From NCBI GenBank assembly GCA_943330235.2, contig CALQGY020000033.1, positions 1 through 33,014 on the forward strand: DNA of 33,014 nucleotides, given 5' to 3'. This document shows positions 16,678-22,871 of this stretch, in pieces. The notes under the pieces are model-generated. The model made no database searches. It was given only the letters and a program-made list of their open reading frames with translations, and had not been told where the DNA came from. Numbering within the stretch: the stretch's first letter is position 1; each line of letters starts with the position of its first letter. Source of the stretch: Candidatus Kuenenia stuttgartensis (lineage in GTDB: Bacteria > Gemmatimonadota > Gemmatimonadetes > Gemmatimonadales > Gemmatimonadaceae). The translations under genes and the position numbers were made by a program.

Positions 16678-16764
16678 GTCGGGCGTTTGAGCGCCCGACC
16701 AACGCCGTCGCGTAGTCACTCTCGACAGGCTCCTCCGCCGGAGGCGCCTCTGCCGTCGACTACG
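16678..16764 (+). promoter_or_regulatory. Structured 5' leader of the SusC/SusD mRNA
   Basis: Two structures lie between the promoter and the SusC-like gene. The first is a perfect 8-base stem, GTCGGGCG (16678-16685) with CGCCCGAC (16692-16699), around TTTGAG. The second is a longer arm, CGTAGTC (16711-16717) with GACTACG (16758-16764), enclosing CCTCC (16732-16736) paired with GGAGG (16740-16744). No T tract follows either, so this looks like leader RNA structure rather than a terminator. I do not recognise a known riboswitch. Confidence 0.4.
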
Positions 16765-16823
16765 TGCGAGGCCGTCCACATCCACGTGGCCGGCCGTGGA
16801 TCCTGTCCATGGGGAGACGCCAG

Positions 16824-19800
16824 ATGCAGCTGTTACGATGTGCCGGACATTTCGTTCGTGCGCGCGGGGGCTCGGATGACGCGAGTCCGCCGCGCCGTTC
16901 GTTCTCTACGCTCCGCCGAGCGCTCACCGCGGCGGTCGCGCTTACCGTTGCCGGCACGTCGCTGGCGGCGCAGGGCGGTTCCGTCTCGGGTCGAGTGACC
17001 GACGCGGCTACCGGCCAGCCGGTGTCGCAAGTGCGCGTGCTGATCGCGGGTACGACGCTGGGAACGCTGACCGGCGAGAACGGTCGGTATGTGCTGCGTA
17101 ACCTGACGCAGCGCGGTCCGATTACGCTTGATGTCAATCGCATCGGCTATGTGGCGAAGAAGGTGCCCGTCACGATTTCCGCGACCACGCCGGCTGTGGC
17201 CGACGTCGTGATCACGCAGTCGGCGTTCTCTCTGGCTGCGGTCGTGACGACCGTGACTGGCGCGCAGCGCAAGGTTGAACTCGCCAACACCACGGCGCAG
17301 ATCACGGTCTCCGATAAGCTGACCGAACTGCCCACCACCACGATGGCGAGCGTGCTCTCCGGTCGTGCGGCCGGCGTGCAGGTCAACTCGGACGGCACGA
17401 CGGGCGGCGGATCGCGTATTCGTATCCGCGGTCAGTCGTCGCTGTCGCTGTCCAACGATCCGGTCGTCGTCATCGACGGTATCCGCGTGTCGTCTGGTGG
17501 CAATAGCTCGTCCATCGGCGTCGGTGGTGCCGGCCCGTCGCGTCTCGACGACATCAATCCTGATGAAATCGAGAGCATGGAAGTGATCAAGGGCCCGTCG
17601 GCGGCAACGCTGTACGGCACCGAAGCGGCCAACGGCGTGATCAGCATCCGCACCAAGCGCGGCAAGGCTGGTAAGACGAAGTACAGCGTCTACTCCGAGA
17701 ACGGCTCCATCGAAGATCCGAACGTGTACCCGGACCTCTGGGCGCTGTGGGGCAAGTCGCCGGGTTCGACCACGAACCGTATTTGCCAGATCTCGACGGT
17801 CATTGCGGGCACGTGCATTGCTGACACCATCTCGCACGGCAACGTGCTGAACATCGCCGACATGACGCCCATCGATAAGGGCTCGCGTCAGCAGTACGGC
17901 GCGCAGATCTCCGGCGGTAACGACAAGGTGCAGTTCTTCGTCTCCGGCGAAACCGAAGGCGAGACGGGCATCTACAAGATGCCGAGCTCGGAAATCACGC
18001 GCCTCATGGCGTCGCGCGGCGTGGATGCGCTGCCCAGCTCGCAGATTCGTCCGAACGCGCTGGCGCGCAACACGATGCGTGCCAACGTGTCGGCGCAGCT
18101 GGCCGAGCACCTGTTTGTGCAGGTGTCCTCCGGCTACATCAACAGCACCTCGCGTCTGCCGCAGAACAACGACAACGGCAACGGCCTGATGGTGGCGGCG
18201 ATTGGTGGCCAGTTTGACCGGAACCTCGTGACCAGCGATGGCGTGCCGTTGCGCGGCTACCGCTCGTTCCCGATGGGCGATGTGCTCTCGGTGACGACGT
18301 CGCAGGCGATCAACCGCTTCATCAACAGCGCCGCGGCGCAGTACAACCCGTTCTCGTGGCTCCAGACGCGCGCGACGGTCGGCGTGGACTTCACGGCGCG
18401 TGTTGACCAGAACCTGAACCGCGTGGGCGAAGGCCCGAACACGGGCACGGTGCGTCAGGGCAACATCACGAACAACCGCGCTGAGCTGAATCAGCAGTCG
18501 GTGGATCTCGGTGGCACAATCACCAAGAACCTGTTCTCGTGGATGACCACGAAGACGTCCTTCGGTATGCAGTACATCCGCAACTACGTCTCGCAGACGG
18601 GCGGCACGGGCCTCGGCTTGCCGCCAGGCGCGACCACGCTGACGGCCGCGGCTACGCGCAGCGCGTCGCAGTCCACGAACGAAAAGCGGACGCTCGGTTA
18701 CTACGGCGAAGAACTCATCTCGGTCAACGAGAAGCTGTTCTTCACGGCCGGCCTGCGTCGCGACGCGGCCAGCGCCTTCGGTAAGGACTTCCGCGCCGTG
18801 TACTACCCGAAGTTGGGTGCCTCGTGGTTGCTGTCTGAGCAGAGCTTCTTCCCGAAGCCGCAGTGGCTTGGCTCGCTGCGCGTGCGTGGCACGTACGGCG
18901 CCTCCGGCCAGATCCCGGGCGCGGTGGACGCGCTGCGCTACTACAGCCCGTTCTCCACGACCCTCTCAACGGGTACGGACGCCCCTGGCGTTTCCATCGG
19001 CTCGCTGGGTAACGCGACGCTGAAGCCGGAATACTCGGCGGAAACCGAAACGGGCTTCGATCTGACGATGTTCAAGGGCAAGACCAACATCGAAGTCACG
19101 CACTACAGCAAGAAGACGAGCGACGCGCTGATCAGCCGTCGTGTCGCGCCCTCGCTGGCCGGCGTGCAGTCGCGTTTCGAGAACATCGGCGACATTCAGA
19201 ACGCCGGTACCGAGTTCGTGCTCAATCAGAAGGTCCTTGATCGCAAGCAGCTTGGCCTCGACTTCACGCTGACCGCGTCCGCCAACTCCAACGAGTTGCT
19301 GTCGCTGCCGCCTGATGTGACGGCGCTGTTCACCGGTAACCGCAACACGCAGCGTAACCAGCCTGGCTACCCGCTGTACGGGTTGTGGGGCCGGAGCTAC
19401 ACGTACGCGGATGCCAACGCGGATGGGCGTCTCGCCTTCTCCGAGATGACGTTTGCCGACTCGGCGAAATTCATCGGACCGTCCTTCCCCACGAAGGAAA
19501 TGGCCTTCTCGCCGAACATCGAACTGCTCAACCACAAGCTCCGCATCTCGAGCCAGATCGATCGGAAGTGGGGCAACCGCAAGTTCAACAACACGCTGCG
19601 TCACCAGTGTCAGGGTGGTTCGTCGTGCCGCGGTCTGTACGACCTCACGTCGCCGCTTGACGTGCAGGCCGGTGCCATTGCGGCGAACAGCTCGGCGGGC
19701 ATCTTCACCTACATGTTCGAAGACGGCGCGTTCGCTCGCTGGCGCGAACTGTCGGTGTCGTACGACATGCCGACCAGCCTGGCGCGGAAGTTCAAGTCCG

Positions 19801-19967
19801 ATCGCTGGAACATCGTCTTCACGGGTCGTAACCTGGCCAAGTGGACGAAGTACACTGGTGTGGACCCCGAAGCGACGGTCGGTAACGATGATGCCCGCGG
19901 TAACGAGGAGTACTTCTCGACCGCGCCGATGCGTGTGTTCTCGCTTCGCATGAACTTCTCCTTCTGA
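16824..19967 (+). CDS. SusC/RagA-type TonB-dependent outer-membrane transporter
   Basis: A 1047-residue outer-membrane beta-barrel that imports large or scarce nutrients using TonB energy. A long basic leader with a signal peptide (ALTAAVALTVAGTSLAAQG) is followed from about residue 52 by a carboxypeptidase-regulatory-like beta-sandwich (VSGRVTDAATGQPVSQVRVL to GENGRYVLRNL), typical of SusC. The plug domain contains MASVLSGRAAGVQVNSDG, RIRIRGQSSLSLSNDPVVVI and IESMEVIKGPSAATLYGTEA. The rest is barrel, ending in the aromatic terminus RMNFSF expected for BAM insertion. ATG 16824 is chosen for GGGGAGA six bases upstream; ATG 16809 is the alternative. It is followed 14 bases later by its SusD partner. 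The ligand is unknown: no glycan enzymes lie nearby. Confidence 0.94.
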   Translation: MQLLRCAGHFVRARGGSDDASPPRRSFSTLRRALTAAVALTVAGTSLAAQGGSVSGRVTDAATGQPVSQVRVLIAGTTLGTLTGENGRYVLRNLTQRGPITLDVNRIGYVAKKVPVTISATTPAVADVVITQSAFSLAAVVTTVTGAQRKVELANTTAQITVSDKLTELPTTTMASVLSGRAAGVQVNSDGTTGGGSRIRIRGQSSLSLSNDPVVVIDGIRVSSGGNSSSIGVGGAGPSRLDDINPDEIESMEVIKGPSAATLYGTEAANGVISIRTKRGKAGKTKYSVYSENGSIEDPNVYPDLWALWGKSPGSTTNRICQISTVIAGTCIADTISHGNVLNIADMTPIDKGSRQQYGAQISGGNDKVQFFVSGETEGETGIYKMPSSEITRLMASRGVDALPSSQIRPNALARNTMRANVSAQLAEHLFVQVSSGYINSTSRLPQNNDNGNGLMVAAIGGQFDRNLVTSDGVPLRGYRSFPMGDVLSVTTSQAINRFINSAAAQYNPFSWLQTRATVGVDFTARVDQNLNRVGEGPNTGTVRQGNITNNRAELNQQSVDLGGTITKNLFSWMTTKTSFGMQYIRNYVSQTGGTGLGLPPGATTLTAAATRSASQSTNEKRTLGYYGEELISVNEKLFFTAGLRRDAASAFGKDFRAVYYPKLGASWLLSEQSFFPKPQWLGSLRVRGTYGASGQIPGAVDALRYYSPFSTTLSTGTDAPGVSIGSLGNATLKPEYSAETETGFDLTMFKGKTNIEVTHYSKKTSDALISRRVAPSLAGVQSRFENIGDIQNAGTEFVLNQKVLDRKQLGLDFTLTASANSNELLSLPPDVTALFTGNRNTQRNQPGYPLYGLWGRSYTYADANADGRLAFSEMTFADSAKFIGPSFPTKEMAFSPNIELLNHKLRISSQIDRKWGNRKFNNTLRHQCQGGSSCRGLYDLTSPLDVQAGAIAANSSAGIFTYMFEDGAFARWRELSVSYDMPTSLARKFKSDRWNIVFTGRNLAKWTKYTGVDPEATVGNDDARGNEEYFSTAPMRVFSLRMNFSF

Positions 19968-19981
19968 GGCACGGCAAACAG

Positions 19982-21340
19982 ATGAACCTTTATTCCGTAG
20001 CGCGACGGCTGGCCAAGCCGGCCGGCGCGCTGGCGGCAGCGATTGCCGTCACGAGCTGCTCAAGCGACATCCTGAACGTCACGAACCCGGACGTGCTGAA
20101 CTACGGCGAATACAACAGCCTGGTCGGTGCCACCCCGCTTCGTAACGGTGTGGTGCAGGACTTCGCCATCGTATTCTCCGGCAACGGCGACGGTTTCGTC
20201 GTCTCCACCGGTAACATGGCTGACGAGATTCAGGCAGCGGACACGTTCGACGACCGCCTGTTCCCGAATCAGCGCACCATGACGACGACGTTGCCGGCCA
20301 TGGACACGTACTACCTCCAGATGCACCGCGCCCGTGCTGGTGCCACGCGCACGATCGCGGTCTGGCAGAAGTTCAAGCCGACGCAGAAGGACACCATCGC
20401 CGAGCTGTACGCCATGCGTGGCTTCACCGAAGACTTCTTCGCCGAGGGATGGTGCTCCGGCGTCCCGTTCTCGGAAGAAGACGGGTCGACGATCACGTTC
20501 GGTCAGCCGCAGACCACGACGCAGATTCTCAATCGCTCCGTGGCCAGCTTTGACACGGCACTCACGAACGCGGTCGGCACGAACGCGTACGCGACGAGCG
20601 TCAAGAACATCGCGGCTATCGGTAAGGCGCGTGCGTTGTTGAACCTCGGTCAGTACGCGGCGGCGGCTGCGGCCGTGGCCGCGGTGCCGACGGCCTACCA
20701 GTACAAGGTCTATCATTCGGCCGCGACCAGCCGTCAGCAGAACGGTATCTTCAACTCGGCCAGCCCGGCCGGTTCTCGCTACACGGTCGGGACGTTGGAA
20801 GGTCGGAACGGCTTGCCGTTCCTGACCACGCCGGCGGATCCCCGTGTGCTGTGGACGCCGTCCACGCGCATCGGGTTCGATGGTTCTTCCAAGAACCTGC
20901 CGGTCCAGCAGAAGTACCCGACGAACGCTTCGGCCGTGGTGCTCGCTGACGGTATCGAAGCCCGTCTGATCGAAGCCGAAGCGAAGCTGCAGGGTGGCAC
21001 GCAGGCGGATTTCGACGCGATGTTCGCCGCGCTCAACACGCTTCGCGCCACCGGCCTGACGGCGGCCATCACGCCGCTGCCCGCTTCCCCGACGACCAAG
21101 GCCGACGCGGTCGACATGCTGTTCAAGGAGCGCGCGTACTGGATGTGGCTGACCGGCCACCGCCTGGGTGACCTCCGCCGCCTGGTGCGCCAGTACGGCC
21201 GTGGTACCGAAACGGTGTTCCCGACGGGACCGGTTGTCACCCGCCCGGGCACGAACTACGGATCGGACGTGAACTTCCCCGTGCCGTTTGACGAGACGAA
21301 CAACCCGAACTTCAAGGGTTGCCTGGATCGTAAGGCGTAA
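19982..21340 (+). CDS. SusD/RagB-type surface nutrient-binding lipoprotein
   Basis: A 452-residue lipoprotein that should cap the SusC-type barrel and capture its ligand. The lipoprotein signal ends AVTSC with Cys26, followed by SSDILNVTNPDVL; a Pro-Asp-rich start after the Cys is usual in this family. The helical TPR-like body is seen in ARALLNLGQYAAAAAAVAAV, and the conserved C-terminal part in LFKERAYWMWLTGHRLGDLR, the most diagnostic SusD segment. It starts 14 bases after the SusC stop and is clearly co-transcribed. It is shorter than many Bacteroides SusD proteins, in keeping with family members that bind peptides or small ligands, but that is only suggestive. Confidence 0.92.
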   Translation: MNLYSVARRLAKPAGALAAAIAVTSCSSDILNVTNPDVLNYGEYNSLVGATPLRNGVVQDFAIVFSGNGDGFVVSTGNMADEIQAADTFDDRLFPNQRTMTTTLPAMDTYYLQMHRARAGATRTIAVWQKFKPTQKDTIAELYAMRGFTEDFFAEGWCSGVPFSEEDGSTITFGQPQTTTQILNRSVASFDTALTNAVGTNAYATSVKNIAAIGKARALLNLGQYAAAAAAVAAVPTAYQYKVYHSAATSRQQNGIFNSASPAGSRYTVGTLEGRNGLPFLTTPADPRVLWTPSTRIGFDGSSKNLPVQQKYPTNASAVVLADGIEARLIEAEAKLQGGTQADFDAMFAALNTLRATGLTAAITPLPASPTTKADAVDMLFKERAYWMWLTGHRLGDLRRLVRQYGRGTETVFPTGPVVTRPGTNYGSDVNFPVPFDETNNPNFKGCLDRKA

Positions 21341-21363
21341 GCAGCGGGTTGGATGGGATGCGG

Positions 21364-21395
21364 AACGGGCGGGCCAATATTGGCCCGCCCGTTTT
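21364..21395 (+). terminator. Perfect palindromic terminator after the SusC/SusD operon
   Basis: The 30 bases from 21364 to 21393 form a perfect palindrome centred on AATATT, with arms AACGGGCGGGCC and GGCCCGCCCGTT, followed by TT. It lies 24 bases after the SusD stop, as expected for an intrinsic terminator. Confidence 0.9.
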
Positions 21396-21490
21396 GCATG
21401 CGGACTACGCCTTCTACTGATGGCTCAAGGCGGTAGGCTCTCAGCGTCCAGCGTTTCGCCGAGTGCGTCTCGCCGATAGGGATTCGCCTC

Positions 21491-21517
21491 CAGCCATCAG
21501 CCTACAGCCATCAGCCT
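21491..21517. repeat. Two-copy repeat in the gap between two terminators
   Basis: CAGCCATCAGCCT occurs at 21491-21503 and 21505-21517 (unit of 14 bases), followed by a partial GCAGCCT. The surrounding gap 21396-21590 has no gene I can support; an open frame through it is not protein-like. It looks like a simple intergenic repeat element. Confidence 0.6.
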
Positions 21518-21590
21518 GCAGCCTCTCGCCGGCGAGATCCCGCGCGTCGTGCCGTGCACCGACCGCGCCGCCACACCGCCGTCTGCGCGA

Positions 21591-21632
21591 ACGCAAAACG
21601 GGCGGGCCAGTGATGGCCCGCCCGTTTTGCGT
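21591..21632. terminator. Bidirectional terminator, near-copy of the one at 21364
   Basis: A 19-base perfect stem, ACGCAAAACGGGCGGGCCA (21591-21609) with TGGCCCGCCCGTTTTGCGT (21614-21632), closes a GTGA loop. A and T runs on the two arms make it suitable in both directions. It lies 17 bases beyond the stop of the convergent aldolase-like gene. The GC core is the same as that of the terminator at 21364. Confidence 0.88.
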
Positions 21633-21648
21633 ATCAACGTGCTGCGGA

Positions 21649-22617
21649 CTATCGCCCGCCAGCCTTCTTACCCATCTCAACGGCCTTAAAGCCGGGCTCT
21701 CCCCAGCCGATCACGAAGACGCTGAAGCCCTGCTTCATGCGCATTTCAATGTCGGCAGTTGTCGCGGGAAAGCCGCACGCGACCTTGAATTCCTTGCACG
21801 CGGCCAGAACCTGCTGAATCGCGTCTTCCCATCCTTTCTCGTCAAACGTGCGCTTGCCGGCGGCGTCGGTGGTGGTGAACACGCCACGCAGCGTACCCGC
21901 GCCCGGGAAGAGCACGCCGATGCCCTTCACCGCGGCGATCTCGCGGACGTGAGCCAAACCCTCCTTGCTCTCGACGACGGTGAAGTTCACCAACTCGCCC
22001 TTCGGATTGAGCGGCCACACATCCGCTTTCTCCTTGTACTCCTTTTCGGGCATTCCCCAGCGTGCCGGCGCGTCACCGACGTTCTCTGGGCGTGAGCCGC
22101 CTTTGGACTTGAAGCGCATCATGTTGAGGCCGGCCTTGACCTCGTCCGCGCTCTCCACGCCGACGAACATCACACCCGTCAATCCGGTGTTCAGCTGCGC
22201 GGCGATCCGCTCACCGGCTTTGGCCTTGTCCGGCGCGATTTCCGGCGTCTTCACGAACAGCCCGTGCGTAAACTTCTTGCCTTGGAGCATCCCGGCGGCT
22301 TGCATGCCTTTGGCGAACTCGGACCAGGCAGGGAGGGCGCCCTCAAAGTTGCCCTCCATCGAGCCATCAAACACGAAGTCGCCATTCTTGTAGGCAACGG
22401 CATCGAGGGCCAGTTGCGCGGGCGTCTTCATGGAATCCGCTGGCGGCGCCGGCTGGCCCGGACGGACCCTCCGATTGGCCGGGGCGTACAACCCAAAGAC
22501 CGGCTTGTTCGCGGCGAGCAGATCCACGACGGGATTCTGGTGCTGCTGGGCGAACGCCGCCTGTGGTTCGAGGAACACCGAGACGGCAGAAACCGTCAAC
22601 ATCCAGCGTATACGCAC
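21649..22617 (-). CDS. Exported HpcH/HpaI-aldolase homologue with altered active site
   Basis: A 322-residue protein with a Sec signal peptide (RWMLTVSAVSVFLEPQAAFA, cleavage before QQHQ). The rest follows the HpcH/HpaI (2-oxo-acid class II aldolase) barrel, with NGDFVFDGSMEGNFEG, LTGVMFVGVESADEVKAGLN, NFTVVESKEGLAHVREIAA, KGIGVLFPGAGTLRG and a terminal VFVIGWGEPGF. By my alignment to E. coli HpaI, the metal-binding Glu is kept (about residue 216). The metal-binding Asp of GPADL is Thr (GAGTL), the IDGEH His is missing, and the substrate Arg is Lys. GTG 22617 is chosen because AGGAGG lies 8 bases upstream. Export is unusual for this family. The protein may have a changed reaction or be a binding protein. 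Confidence 0.8.
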   Translation of the reverse strand: MRIRWMLTVSAVSVFLEPQAAFAQQHQNPVVDLLAANKPVFGLYAPANRRVRPGQPAPPADSMKTPAQLALDAVAYKNGDFVFDGSMEGNFEGALPAWSEFAKGMQAAGMLQGKKFTHGLFVKTPEIAPDKAKAGERIAAQLNTGLTGVMFVGVESADEVKAGLNMMRFKSKGGSRPENVGDAPARWGMPEKEYKEKADVWPLNPKGELVNFTVVESKEGLAHVREIAAVKGIGVLFPGAGTLRGVFTTTDAAGKRTFDEKGWEDAIQQVLAACKEFKVACGFPATTADIEMRMKQGFSVFVIGWGEPGFKAVEMGKKAGGR

Positions 22618-22701
22618 GTGGCCATCCTCCTGAGATTGGCAGCCCGAGTGGGCATCCAACGGAGCACCGGTGTACTCCGTAGGTGTTCATGACGCGATCT
22701 C

Positions 22702-22729
22702 TGTATACCTCATTCCGCCGAGGTTGCAA
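22702..22729 (-). promoter_or_regulatory. Promoter of the aldolase-like gene
   Basis: Read on the minus strand, TTGCAA (22729-22724) is followed after 16 bases by TATACA (22707-22702). Both are close to sigma70 consensus. Transcription would start near 22695, giving a leader of about 78 bases to GTG 22617. Confidence 0.6.
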
Positions 22730-22749
22730 GGGATACGCATCGACCGTCC

Positions 22750-22781
22750 TTACGGTTGAGTCTACCACGGCGCTACCGTAA
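22750..22781. promoter_or_regulatory. Possible operator-like inverted repeat
   Basis: TTACGGT (22750-22756) and ACCGTAA (22775-22781) are perfect inverted repeats separated by 18 bases. They lie between the divergent promoters of the aldolase-like gene and the DUF1592 operon, where a dimeric regulator could bind. The length is short enough to arise by chance. Confidence 0.3.
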
Positions 22782-22827
22782 ACGGTTGCGCACGCACATG
22801 ATATGGTAGGCTAAAGTTCCCACCTTT

Positions 22828-22849
22828 GGAGGTCTGCCCTCAGACCTCC
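22828..22849 (+). promoter_or_regulatory. Hairpin in the leader of the DUF1592 operon
   Basis: GGAGGTCTG (22828-22836) pairs perfectly with CAGACCTCC (22841-22849) around CCCT. It ends 11 bases before the GAGGA ribosome-binding site of the gene at 22872, so it could influence translation. The hairpin itself contains GGAGG. Confidence 0.5.
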
Positions 22850-22871
22850 GCACTGACCCTGAGGACCGGGC

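Noticed and set aside
16624..16998. 124-codon open frame in the SusC leader
   Set aside because: It overlaps the hairpins and the SusC signal peptide, lacks a ribosome-binding site and is Arg/Pro/Ser-rich without family features.
16833..18110. 425-codon minus-strand open frame
   Set aside because: It is fully antisense to the SusC plug-domain coding sequence, with an Arg/His-rich composition typical of shadow frames.
21491..21517. CRISPR-like repeat
   Set aside because: Only two units with one base between them; there are no spacers of proper length and no cas genes.
21463..22095. Open frame starting in the gap between terminators
   Set aside because: It runs through the second terminator and antisense to the aldolase gene, and the peptide has repeat-derived low-complexity sequence.
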